Shown here piece after piece: positions 11,208-22,115 of a stretch of 64,000 nt of DNA; within the stretch, counting starts at the first letter, position 1; each line of letters starts with the position of its first letter. The DNA comes from Bromus sterilis (taxonomy: Eukaryota > Streptophyta > Magnoliopsida > Poales > Poaceae). The stretch covers positions 189,095,501 through 189,159,500 of the forward strand of contig OX465598.1 in assembly GCA_950022295.1 (NCBI GenBank). The letters are read 5' to 3'. Position numbers and translations under genes: made by a program. Below the pieces are notes generated by a model. It had not been told where the DNA came from. It saw only the letters and a program-made list of their open reading frames with translations, and ran no database searches.

Positions 11208-12374
11208 CTAAAGATGTGAAGCCGTACTCTCTCCAATCATCACGATCACCTCATATTCCATGATATTCAAGGTCTTTTTATCCCGATCACAACGGAATTC
11301 CATACCACCATCATGAAGAACTCCAAGCGAAATTAGATTCCTTCTTACCCCTGGCACATGCCGGACTCCCCGAAGCATCCGCTCAACTCCGTCAAACATC
11401 TTGATTTTGATGTCATCTACTCCAGCAACACGATAACCTGTGTCATCGCCCACATAGGCTGAACCAAACTCACCAGACTTGTACGAAGATAACGACTCCC
11501 GGTTGGGTGTCACATGGAAAGAGCTAGCTGAATCCAACATCCACGCTTCACTATTGGTTGACCGCCTGTCTGATACTGCGAGAACATCACTACTGCTGTC
11601 TGAGTCATCACCACGAGCTGCCACATTAGCACTAGATCCACCATCTGGACCCCTTCTCATATGTCCCCACTGTTTACACTTGTGACACTGTACTTTCTTT
11701 TTCTTTTTCTTGTTCTTCCCTGCCTCATATCCCTTCCTCCACGCTTCACCTTTGACTAGCAAACCTTCACCATGAGTGATTTCCACCGCGTTCTTCTTTC
11801 TCATATTATAAGACAATAATGCCGCAGTAATATCCTCATTCTTGACGGTCTCCTTGCCGTGCGTCAAAGTAGTGATCAAATGGTCATAGGATGGTGGCAA
11901 TGAACAAAGAAGAAGAATCGCCCTATCCTCGTCAGCAACCGTCACACCCAAGCGTGCTAGATCTGTCACGACTTGATTAAAGGCGTTCATGTACTCCACA
12001 AGATCCGACCCCTCCTGCATCTTCAGCCCATACAACTTTTGCTTCAAATACACCTTGCTCGTCGCAGTCTTGGGACATATATTGACTTTCCAGTTTCTCC
12101 TATATCTTCTTCGGCGAATCCTCATCCATCACATGATAAATAACCTGGCCGACAGACACAACCGTATAGTTCCGGCTGCTTGCAACTGTAACTCCTCCCA
12201 GTCTTCAGCGTCCATCTTAGCTGGCTTAGCATCCCACAACACCTTCAAGCATCCCTGTTGTGTCAACAAATCTTTCACCCGTGTCTGCCATAACCCAAAG
12301 TTTCCAGTTTCGTCGAACTTCTTCACCTCAAATCTGGTATCCGTTGGCGCCATGATTCTTCGTATAGCTGACAC
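11208..12374 (-). pseudogene. Copia gag and partial protease
   Basis: Reading starts at ATG 12374 and ends at 11208. The N-terminal part (12129-12374) has the plant Copia gag opening (FDETGNFGLWQ...). The next frame (11208-12125) carries the gag core (EGSDLVEYMNAFNQVV, LPPSYDHLITTL), a zinc knuckle beginning CHKCKQWGH, and the protease active-site stretch WMLDSASSFHVTP. The frame is broken around 12060-12140 by small indels and a stop. The last knuckle Cys is also lost (RRGP in place of the usual RRDCP). The coding sequence ends shortly after protease, so no polymerase domains follow. It is non-functional as a polyprotein. Confidence 0.85.
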
Positions 12375-12973
12375 TGCAAAAAATATTCAAGCTTCCCTTC
12401 GCGTGATCCTCAAGTACACGAGCAAAACCAACTCGGTACACCCTCGTGCACTAACAGAAAATCTTCACGTGAACTAGTAGCCTCTCCCTGCACAACTCGA
12501 TGCTAGCTTTGCTTTGCCTGCCCTCGCTTTCCGATGTACGCGCCGTATAAACCTGATGGATTTCTCTCTGCCGAATCGATCTGTTCCGCTGCCTCTTTCG
12601 TGTCCTTGCCTGCTGCTGCCCGCTGCTATTTAAGACGTCCACAGCTGCGCTGTCCGGCACGGACACGAGGAGAAATCGTGCGCTTGCACGTTACAGCCGT
12701 CTCCTCCAGGGACTCGGTCCCCTTTTGTTTCCAAAACAAATCTCGATGGCCTACGATTTACGCGTACGCTGATTCCGCCTCGGCTTGGTAGCGACTGGTC
12801 CGATTCCAAACGCTGCGCCAGCCAGCAGCCGCTTCCTACGCTCGCCCGATCGATCCGATCACCGCACGTTTGCTTGACCCTGCAAAGCGCCGTTGTACGT
12901 CGCATCGCTACCAATCTTCCGATCACTTTTCCATCCTCTAGATCAATCAACAACTGCATCGATCTTCAACCTT

Positions 12974-12985
12974 GCTCTGATACCA
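12974..12985 (-). promoter_or_regulatory. Primer binding site, tRNA-iMet type
   Basis: The minus-strand sequence TGGTATCAGAGC lies two bases inside the right-hand (5') LTR. It matches the usual plant Copia primer site complementary to the initiator tRNA-Met 3' end, and it fixes the element's orientation. Confidence 0.93.
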
Positions 12986-12987
12986 CT

Positions 12988-13360
12988 TGTTAGAATAAAT
13001 TCAAAGCGCGTAGTAGATCATCCGAGGATCAAGCAATCACACGAGGCACGACACCGAGATTTGTTAACGAAGTTCACCGAACATCGGCTACATCTCCGGG
13101 GCATGACTATGGGCGCTCCTCCCCATGACACCGCTACAATACCGCACACCGGCCACCCGGGCGCCGGCACACGCCGCCGGCTCCCCCTGCGTGTCTGTGC
13201 TATTATGTTGGCATAGGTTACAATCGTGGGGTGCCTCTCATTATATGAGAGTCCAAGGATACAACGTGCCCGACTCCAACACTACACGTATCCTACCCAC
13301 ACTACAACTCCAAGTCCAATGTAACCCAACTCGTACACTATATTCGACACAAACTCAACA
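12988..13360 (-). repeat. 5' LTR of the Copia element
   Basis: This 373-bp LTR aligns end to end with 10626-10998, with about six substitutions. It should contain the promoter for the element on the minus strand. Confidence 0.93.
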
Positions 13361-13427
13361 TATTGTACTATCCATGGCGCATATAGAGTACAGATGAGAA
13401 ATGACAGATGCCATGGAACATGTAGTT

Positions 13428-13960
13428 TATAAGTGCCTAAAAACTACATCCAGGTGTAAGTAATCGCTTACGGCGCATGTAAAAAAATAGCGGAAGTTTT
13501 TACATGTAAAAAATATCACCATGTAAATAATATTTTAAAAAAGTTGATTTTATAAGTACCTAAAAATACATCCAGGTGTAAGTAATCGCTTACGGCGCAT
13601 GTAAAAAAATAGCGGAAGTTTTTACATGTAAAAAATATTTTTAAAAAGTTGATTTTATAAGTACCTAAAAATACATCCAGGTGTAGTAATGGCTTACGGC
13701 GCATGTAAAAAAATAGCGGAAGTTTTTACATGTAAAAAATATCACCATGTAAAAAATATTTTAAAAAAGTTGATTTTATAAGTACCTAAAAATACATCCA
13801 GGTGTAAGTAATGGCTTACGGCGCATGTAAAAAAATAGCGGAAGTTTTTACATGTAAAAAATATCACCATAAAAAATTTAAAAAGCTGATTTTATAAGTA
13901 TCTAAAAACTACATAAAGATGTAAATAGATACGTATGCCGCATGAAAGATATGTTTGTAC
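13428..13960. repeat. Tandem repeat, five units of ~105-124 bp
   Basis: Units begin TATAAGT[G/A]CCTAAAAA at 13428, 13551, 13656, 13777 and 13893. Each contains GTAAGTAAT..CTTACGGCGCATG and TTTTTACATGTAAAAAATA. The spacing varies (123, 105, 121, 116 bp) because of small indels in A/T runs. The array lies in an intron of the Ulp1-type gene. Each unit includes GTAAGT-like and CTTAC motifs, i.e. splice-donor-like strings on both strands. Confidence 0.88.
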
Positions 13961-14446
13961 ACGTAAAAAACTGTATGTATTTCGATGTGCATAAACCTAC
14001 CAGGCGATGTACAAAAATGCTGAGAACAAAACTAGTCTTAATTTCGTGTTACCTCGTCTTTGACATTTGATCCAGCATGTAATCTGATAAACGAGTCCGC
14101 CTCTCCAGATGTAATTGAGAAAAACCTGTGTGTTTTCTGCTGGTTCTTCAACTGCACAGGGAAATGGACATGTTGTGATATAGCATGTTGTGATAATAAG
14201 TATTAAAATCATTATTCTGGTGTTATAAAAATTGATGTTAGTGCACATGAATGTGACCGCTAGATATCCCATAGTAAATAGCCATAGATGTTACAAAAGC
14301 ATTGATGTAGTCGTTGCTATGAAAAATACTTTAGTGAGACAAAAAAAATCCGCAGATTAGTTATTTCGGATGTGTAAAATCAGTGTGGTATGATGGCTAA
14401 TAAAAATCATAGTGGTATGAGAACTAATAAGAATGAAGGCAATTAC

Positions 14447-15620
14447 CGGTAGTTTCCCAAATGAGCCATCCGTGTTTCTGTTCATTTCCACTGCCATCCT
14501 AACCATCTTGTTTGTCCACACACATATGCGCGTCCCTGTCTGTTCAACTTCCAGCTTGCCCGAGAAATTCAGAGAGCCAAGATATAGGATCTGGCGGCGC
14601 GGGAGGGATAATAAAAAGGCAAAACAAACAAACGTGTAAGTAAAAATATAGAAAACTCCATTGATGTACAGTTTGAATGCTTTTGTACGAACAAAAAGAA
14701 AATGACAGTTCAATTTAGGAAGCGAGAAAAAAATAGAGAGATATTCGGGGATATGAAATGGTAAAAGGTTAAGGTTTGATGTATACCATTAGGAAAGGCA
14801 TACAAGCCTTGAACCAGTTCTTCTTATCCTTGGCATTGGCTGTCTTGATTAGTGTATCAACTATGAATCTGCACCAGTTTAGCTTAGAAACACCCTTGAT
14901 GTTGATTAGCCATGGATAGCACCTTGGGCTGACCCTCACCCCTGTGTGTGGCGCCATAAATGATGACAATGCATACAACACCCACATCCTTAGAAAATCA
15001 TCATCAGCCACTCTTGATGCTGCAAGTTTCTTCTCCACGTCTGCAATCGTTGGTTGTTTCCCATCGACGATCCCAAACATATCTAACACCAGGCTGGTTG
15101 CATACATGTCGAGGTGGTAAGCTACACCCAAGCTGCCCATCGGAGTGCCAACGACTGAATGCACTGTTTGATCGTTTATTGGAATGTTCCCCCTCTCCCC
15201 AAACTCAAGTTGACACATTGCCGGGTTGAAATTCTCCATCAAGAATCTGCATAATTCTGGCACAAGCTTTGAACAGTTGATGTTTACGAGAGCCCCAAAA
15301 TCGTTGTTGTTGATCAAGGAAAGCTGATCATCTGTCATGCCCTTGCTAATCCTCACCAGCCCCATCGGAGATGCGCGGTTGAATAGGTGCGGCTGCATGT
15401 AAATAATGTGTTAGTTAGAAAAAATGCTGGCGATCAGCGTGAAAAAAGGGTGCTAGAAAACAGATATGAACCATGGGATCGTTACCTGATTCTTGTTTTT
15501 GGCCTTGGCCAAATCTGGGGGAGTGACGTTGATGTGTGTTTCCTCCATGACGACGGGTTCGGTTACTTCTTTGGTCTTTCCAATTTCTTTCATACGCAAT
15601 CTTTGCCTCAACTTCTTGAA
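14447..15620 (-). pseudogene. N-terminal exons of the Ulp1-type gene (plant-mobile-domain-like)
   Basis: Three likely exons are 15486-~15620, 14787-15392 and 14447-14590, joined by GT-AG introns (15393-15485; 14591-14786). The long middle exon encodes ~200 residues (GLVRISKGMTDDQLSLINN..., CRFLMENFNPAMCQLEF, VVGTPMGS), the pattern of the N-terminal region of grass transposon proteins that carry a C-terminal Ulp1 domain. The short exon (ILYLGSLNFSG...TRICVWTNKM...FGKLP) continues that region. The true 5' end was not found. The gene is disrupted by the Copia element between this block and the central exon. Its molecular role is unknown. Confidence 0.65.
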
Positions 15621-15639
15621 CAATGGATGCCCTGACTTG

Positions 15640-17740
15640 GGAGTTTTACAATCAAAGCGCGATGTATTCTGCCGTGGGAAGACAAAAAGGATACATGTTC
15701 TATGAGAGGATGAACCAGTCCCTAGAAAATGCTGGTGTCATACAAACTGCCGCTGTCATGCAAAAAGGAAACAAAAAAAATACCTTTGTAGCTGATGTCA
15801 TACAAGCCTAGAATTTGGAAAGATAGCTAGTCATTTCCTGATCCCAAGCTGCATGAAAAAAAACTGTAGCGTCAATAGTTTTGAACTTATAAAAAACTGC
15901 ACACAAATGTGACTGCTAGATATCCCATAAACATGTTTTTATGAACAACATATAAAAAACCACACAAAAAGTTTCTTACTCAGCATGTAAGAAATAGCTA
16001 TATTTTTTACATGCGAGAAAAAACATGATGTAATTCATGTATTACATGACCCCTGATGGTTAATAGATCAATTTGAACTCATTAACATCATGGGTTTCGG
16101 ATGCTACATCCTTCCCTCCACTTTTGAAATGAAAACGGAGGCATCTACAAACAAAAAGGATTTTAATTACATAGTATTTCAGATGTTGCACCCTCCCCCC
16201 CCCCCCCCCGGTTGCAATTTAAAACTCGTGGCATCTACAAAACAAAATTTAATCTAGTTTTTACATGCTACTGGTCCGATTCCAACCAGTCCCTCCCCCA
16301 TCCCCCGTACGATTCAGTTGATGGTCATTGTACATGCTACTGGTGACTACAATAGACATAATGTTTAAAAAACACTGATATAGTGCTAGAAAATAAAGCA
16401 CTGATGCTCACCTTTGTTGTAACTGATGCTCTTCAGGTTTCAGGCTCCTCAAATGCACGCTTGCTCCTCTCTCCCCTATCCCGTTCTTCAGCAAATACTT
16501 GAGTTCAGGGATTGATTTTTGAAATGGATCAAAACCACACAAAGCAAAAACAACAAAAGTTTCAGCTAACATGAATGTAACAACCAAAAATAGAGTTGAT
16601 TCAGATGCTCTCTCGGCTGATGCGACATTGATGTAACAAAAACATGGATGTAACAACATAATAGAGTTAATTCCAGCTACGCAACAACACCAACTGAATC
16701 TAAAACATGGATGTACAAAAATTGCATCCACACATAATGGACTAAAAAATCATGATGCTACCCACACATATACTCCCCCCCTCCCAACTGAAAATGAATC
16801 TACACATGGATGTAACAACAACAGGGGTTGAATCTAACATGAATGTAGCAACAAACAGAATTGAATCTGACAAATGCATGTACAACACAGAGTTGGCTAA
16901 ACCTAAACATGGAGTTCTCTGCATGCTACCCCTACCCTGCATACTCGATCTAACATGCATGTCAAAACAGAGTGAGCTAAAAAAAAGCCTAAAATCAAAC
17001 ATGAAGTTCTCTGTACCTCCCCCACCCCCGCAGAAACCCCCTAATGAACTCTCAATCAATTTGGGCCAGGATGTGAGCGAATGAAAAATCTATCACACCT
17101 CCCACCCGCGAAAATACCGCTGATGAGCTCGCAATTGATTTGGGGGAGAGAGGAAGTGGATTTAGCTGATGAAGTGCGGCAACTCACCGGAGTTCGCTGC
17201 GCCTCCCCGCCCGCCAAATCCCGTGCGAACTTGCAACGGTGGTAGCCACCTCCGCCTCGCGTGGATGTCGACTTTCTCACCCCGCGAACGCCGGCTTGTG
17301 TAGACCGACGAATCAACCTAGCGGCGGTGTATGGCACAGCGGGCGACGGCGGCGGAACCCTCGCCTCGCCGGTCTGCGAATCCACACGTTGGTAGCCTTC
17401 CCCTTCCCTCGCCGCTAGGGCCCCTTTAGTTCCTGCCACGCCTGAACCTTGTAGCCGTGCGGGATTTGTCGCCGGCCGGCGAACCCTAGGGAGCTGCGGG
17501 CGAAATCGAGAGGACGCGGAAGGGGAATGGAGAAATCTGGATAGCAAATGCGGTTGTCTCTCTCTCCCCCAGCACGAGTCCCGAAATTTGAATCGTTCGC
17601 CTCTCTCTCTCTCGCTGCTTTGTGGGCCATTCCGACTCAGGTGGGTGACCACGTGCCCCCACTGCGTACAGGTGGAGCACGGACGGACGGCTCGGAAGTG
17701 TGAGCACTAAAATCGCTACACAGTGCCCAGGCACGGATTA
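15640..17740. other. 5' region of the minus-strand gene, no firm exon
   Basis: The sequence changes from AT-rich to GC-rich near 17,100-17,700, with CT-rich tracts at about 17,557 and 17,603. This resembles a grass promoter and 5' untranslated region for minus-strand transcription. Reading frames here (for example 17056-17652 minus) give low-complexity Arg/Ser/Pro peptides with no family resemblance. A few short exons could be hidden in 15,640-17,000. Confidence 0.4.
16195..16210. repeat. Poly-C run (16 C)
   Basis: Sixteen consecutive C residues make up a homopolymer that is prone to length error in sequencing. Confidence 0.97.
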
Positions 17741-18954
17741 GATTTCACGAATCAATAATACCCCGTAAAGCTAAGTAAGGGTCCGTTGATGTAGCATCTC
17801 TCCGAGATTATTAGGTGGACCAATTTTGTGCAAATTAACCGATCGCGTCCTTATAGAGGTTGATGTAATAGGATAGTACTACGACAATGTCCGTGCGTTG
17901 CAACGAAAAAAATAAATCCTCGCATCCCTAGCTACATTCATGATGTCACTTCTTTTTGTTCGTCATGGTGGTCACATTTTTTCAGCTACCCATCATGAAT
18001 ATGCTCAATTTCAAATTGATGATCTTGGTTATCATACTCTAGCCCATCTCTTGGTGAGTCTCTCTATGCACCCGCACTCTTGCCTCTAGTCCAAGGTCCA
18101 TTTATGCTATTTAAAAAGACACGTCTCACCCCTTTTCCTCGTTGTTGATAGATGGAGCCTGAGAAGTGAGGGTGGGGCAGAGGGCAGCGGCAATATAACA
18201 TTGAATCACTTCATTGCAAGTAAATGTTTATTCATTAATCTCATCGAGTTGGACTTCATCTGCGCTTCTCGAGCTATGATCTAAATCACCCCCTACGCCC
18301 ACACATTTTTTAATTTTATTTTTTTCTTGTAAATGCATCAACATTCTTTTTAAAATACATAAATATATTTTAAATTATATGGAATTTTTTAAAGAGCATT
18401 AATATTTTTAAGCATGTGAACACTTTTTTGAATGACATAATATTTTTTTGAGAGGGTAAGCATTTTCTAAATTAGGTGAACATTAGTTTAATACGCGAAC
18501 ACTTTTCTTAAAACCATGCAAACATTTTAAAGAGAATGAATAATTTTCAAAATTAGATCTTCCAAAAGACACATAAAAACTAAAAGTGATATGGTTACAT
18601 GTACACGCGCACATCCATTTTTTTATAATTTATTTCTTTTCTTTATGATACATCGAAGTTTAATTCCTTCTTTAATTTATTTTCTTCCTAAAAGTTTATG
18701 ATGGTGTGCATTACGCTTCATGCATGGTCCATCTCACACGTACGCGATAAGAAGGCCCACGGCCCGCGGCTAGCCTGACAAGGAACACATGGATGCTCGA
18801 ATCGTTTTTATAGCAGAAGTCATGGGGCTGCGGGTTAATTTAGTGGAAAGGGATGAATTTTTTAGCAAAAATACTAAAACGGACTAAGAAAGTCACCTCC
18901 CTTTATTATTAGGTATAGATTCTATTACTGGTAATAGAATATATAGGTAAATTA
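17741..18954. other. AT-rich intergenic sequence
   Basis: No coding frame or repeat structure was recognised. A long A/T-rich stretch lies at 18,300-18,560. Confidence 0.45.
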
Positions 18955-19190
18955 TTTGGGACACCTAGGGACTTGGGCACCTTGATTAGCATAAGGTATG
19001 TTTGTTTTATTTCCTTATTTTACATTAATTCTAGGTATTAGTACATATCTTACTTAAAACGGTAATTAATTCTATGTATTAGTACATACCTTATTTAAAA
19101 AGGTATTACTGCATACCTCTTTTATCAACAAAATTAAGATATGTTCCAACGGTATGTAGGCAAGGTGCCTGGGCACCTAGGTGTCCCAAA
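18955..19190. mobile_element. MITE-like inverted-repeat element (236 bp)
   Basis: The ends are ~30-bp inverted repeats: TTTGGGACACCTAGGGACTT from the left, and on the right a complement that includes CACCTAGGTGTCCCAAA. The interior is AT-rich and noncoding, with its own short repeats (CTA[G/T]GTATTAGTACATA twice). No clear target-site duplication was found, so the superfamily is undetermined. Confidence 0.6.
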
Positions 19191-20010
19191 TGGGCGTCCT
19201 ATTTATGTTACCTGTAACAGATGCCGGACTTCAGAAACAGGTCCGAGTATGTGTTCGCCCCACCGAACGAAAAATAGAGCAACCCCCACCACGCCCGGCT
19301 CAGGAATCCCGCCCCCCTCTCCTAACCTGGTTTCTTCCGCCGGAGGCGTCGTCGCGGGCGAGCGAGCGAGGCGGCAGCCGGAGCGAGGGAGCCCGCGGCG
19401 CCGCGACGGCTCGCCGCCGGATCCATTACCAGCCGCCTCCCGACCTTCCACTGCGCCACCTCCTCCGATATAACGCGCACCGCCTCCTCCTTCCGGCGAC
19501 CAGGCCGCGATCCCACCTTCTTTCTTCCGTTTGACTCCCGCTTCCTCGTCGCCAGACCTCGGTCGCGCTGCAGGATCCGCCCGGCCGTATGCCCCCGCGA
19601 CGTCTCTCTTAGCCATGGTGGCCGAGAGTGATCCGTGAGGGGATCTGCGTGATGAGCGCCACGCCGCCGTCCCAGTCTCCTCCAAGTACAGATCCGGTCG
19701 TGGATCCACGTCTTCGTGGCGGTGGACAAGGACAGGTACAACTGCACCACGCCGTAAAATTGCATCCACCGGTGATCACTTTGAGTAACAAGGAGCGACC
19801 CGCTGTTGGTAATGGCATCAGCTTTGACCAGCGGCGTTGCGCCTCCATGGTCGACGAACGCTCCGGCGGTAGGAGGCGGAAGTGTCCTGCAACTGCAGTT
19901 GGAGCTGGTTCCTTTCGGCAACAAGCATTTCCCTAGGACTGGGAAGGCCATCGCACGACCTGCGCCCATCAATCCCCTGAGCGATGTCTTTTTCTATTTG
20001 CCGCTAGGCA
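19191..20010. other. GC-rich fragment, possibly a host-gene 5' piece
   Basis: This stretch is clearly more GC- and CpG-rich than its surroundings (peak 19,300-19,620). Frames up to 216 codons exist on the minus strand (19322-19972), but none shows a domain I recognise, and plus-strand frames overlap them. It could be the first exon and promoter of a gene fragment captured or stranded among transposons, or a GC-rich LTR segment. Confidence 0.3.
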
Positions 20011-21400
20011 TTTGATTGTAGTCTATACTCAGACATGTATCTTACACTGATGTAATGGATTTAATGCAGTTGTATGCCGATTGTATGAGATGTTGTATCC
20101 TTGTAGCTGTAATGTTGTGATATCATGTTGGAAATCCGGGGCATATGGCATTGTCATATGTCGCGGTGGGACTGATATGTGCTTCGTCTCCCCGGATTGG
20201 GATGGAAACATCTAGATCTGGAACAGTACCGCATATCGGGCCTTACACCCACGTCGGTTTGTCCTATTTCATGTTGGCTCACAATGCCACGATCGACGTC
20301 AATATATACGCCGTCTTACAACGTCGCGCTTAACAGACACATATGCGTCGGCTTACAACCGCTTGGCCGTCACTATCGCTGGCTCGACATGTTGGCCAGA
20401 CTATCAACCGCCGACTCCTACGAAGATCGGTTACAACCTCACCGTGGTTGCTTTCCATGGTGCTCCGGGTTTACTCTGCATCATCAAATCAGCTAAGCCA
20501 CATTCATATCTAATATATTTCATTCCAATCAATTTTCTATGTTGCACCTTTGAGATAAAACTCGGGGGCTATGTTACACGCGTTCAAGTTATACACGAAT
20601 GCCCAAAATAATTTTAGTTGCCACGTTGCAACAAGTCTAAACAGGGGCATCTGACTTCCTTAACGATATATTCGGTGCTTGTTTCTTTATTAAGCCAAGT
20701 ACAAGGAGTCTCCAGCCGACTCCTCGAGTCGACTCAAGACTCGGGGGCTATATCTCCTCTGGGATCCATCGGAGATTGATATTGATATATTATATTTCGA
20801 ATGGTGGATTATAATTGACCGACATGCATTGGGTCCGGTTTGCGGGAAATTCTGGAGAAGTCAATCCCTGCTTCACACTCCTTAGAAAAAATTTGGTCCA
20901 TTGATTCCGGTTTGTTGGTAAAATCCCGGCTCGATGAGTTCCGGTTCATTACAATATTCCGGCTCTATTTTGAGTTCATGCTCATTGAAAAAATTCCAGC
21001 TCCCTTCGTGAGTTTTGGATCATCGGAAAAATCCCGGCTCCCTTCTCGAGTTCTGGTTCATTGGAAAATCATGGATCCTCGATGAGTTCCGGTTTATCAG
21101 AAATTCTGGCTCCTTTATAAATCCAGGTTCATTATGAAATACCAGCTTCACAAGAAATCTCGGTACACTCGACAATCCTAGAACCCAGAATTTGACATCT
21201 TATGCATTGCACCTTTATTTTACATCATTATGCAGTGCACCTTTATTTTACATCATTATGCATTGCATTACATTTCTTACATTTAATAATCTGGGCACCT
21301 GGAGGGCTTGATCACCCCTCTTATTGGTGCAAGGCATATATATGGATTTATTAAGGGAACCTGGGGGCTTGATATTCTTCGAAATAAGCTTTTTATACTA
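20011..21400 (+). repeat. Dispersed repeat, copy 1 (retrotransposon-derived?)
   Basis: This sequence matches 51,843-52,766 in the same orientation. Shared landmarks include GTAGTCT[A/G]TACTCAGACAT, TGTTGGAAATCCGGGGCATA, GGAGTCTCCAG[C/T]CGACTC and AAGGGAACCTGGGGGCTTGA. This copy has ~460 bp (about 20,245-20,700) that the other lacks. CTCGGGGGCTAT motifs are common in Triticeae retrotransposon sequence, but no LTR pair or coding domain is visible. Confidence 0.7.
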
Positions 21401-22110
21401 GGGATTCAGCCTATGTGTGTAACTTGTCTACTGTAGTATTTTTTTGCCTGTATAGCTTATGCGAAATGGCACTCATATGATCCTAGTGACTTGTTTTTTG
21501 ATTCAACCATTTACCGACGCTATAAGATGTTCGTTGAGACTGATTCTTCAACAGGAAAACTAGAAAAAGTCACGCGGCGCCTGCTTACAGAGAAGTTTCG
21601 ACCTACACGCAAAGACCAACAATCCTTTTTTCTATAAACCAATCAGAAGCTTCCTATTAAGGAGCGGTTGACCTTGGCTTGTATGATTAAAGGATGTTGT
21701 ATATGTCACGCGCACGGCCGCTTCTATATGAGATTTTTATATTTTTGCATACGTAAACATATTTTTAAGCATATATTGCATCATATTTTTCTCTTATTCT
21801 AAAAGCATGCTAAGATTCCATTATTTACTTATCTCCAACTGCCGACTTCTATATGCATCAGTCACATGAAATAAGTCACGTGACACTGACTTACATCAAT
21901 GTTAGTGCCTACACGCAATTATGTGACTGATGCCGCCATGACAAGTCAGTAAACACCGTCTCCCATGAGGAGAAAGTGGATATTGGACCTGTCAATGGAA
22001 GCACTGGCATATGTCGCATGTACGACCGACTTCTAAAGCACAGATAAACCAAAAGGGGTATCAAGTCGAATTTTTGTGATGGAGGTAAATAAATTCATTA
22101 CATGAATATA
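21401..22110 (+). other. Low-information segment with a short exon-like open stretch
   Basis: A ~60-codon open stretch at about 21,450-21,640 reads YAKWHSYDPSDLFFDSTIYR and onward, without a start codon. It is protein-like in composition but I do not recognise it. It may be a fragment of a transposon protein. The remainder is AT-rich and noncoding. Confidence 0.25.
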
Positions 22111-22115
22111 CAATC

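Larger units (their letters stand above)
10626..13360 (-). mobile_element. Internally deleted Copia LTR retrotransposon
   Basis: A complete insertion is flanked by 5-bp duplications TATTG (10621-10625 and 13361-13365). The two 373-bp LTRs begin TG and end CA. The element reads on the minus strand, as shown by the tRNA-Met-type primer site next to the right LTR and a purine tract next to the left one. Only leader, gag and the start of protease remain (~2 kb internal); integrase, reverse transcriptase and RNase H are missing. It would have needed another element's enzymes to move. The LTRs differ at about 6 of 373 sites by eye, so it is fairly young. It splits the Ulp1-type gene. Confidence 0.93.
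3026..17735. mobile_element. Candidate composite Mutator-like element (FAR1/MULE transposase plus Ulp1 protease)
   Basis: The FAR1/MULE-domain gene on the plus strand and the Ulp1-domain gene on the minus strand converge within about 15 kb, the content described for ULP1-carrying MULEs (for example the Kaonashi group). Possible termini are imperfect inverted repeats: GTGCCTAGGCACT reading inward from about 3026, and the reverse complement of AGTGCCCAGGCAC ending at about 17735, with partial similarity for ~30 bp. I could not find a convincing 9-bp target-site duplication, and the repeat core is itself palindromic, so the boundaries are tentative. Both genes are broken, so the element could not move on its own. 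A 2.7-kb Copia element sits inside it. Confidence 0.4.

Noticed and set aside
13428..13960. Regularly spaced repeats considered as a CRISPR-like array
   Set aside because: The whole unit is repeated, not short repeats with unique spacers, and the surrounding DNA is clearly eukaryotic.
17056..17652. 198-codon minus-strand frame
   Set aside because: Arg/Ser/Pro-rich translation of a GC-rich, CT-repeat promoter-like region without family resemblance. It overlaps other frames.
3019..17734. GCTACACAGTGCC[T/C][A/G]GGCAC at both loci read as direct terminal repeats
   Set aside because: The core is palindromic, so both direct and inverted readings are possible. The sequence inside matches better as an inverted repeat, so no LTR-like pair is claimed.
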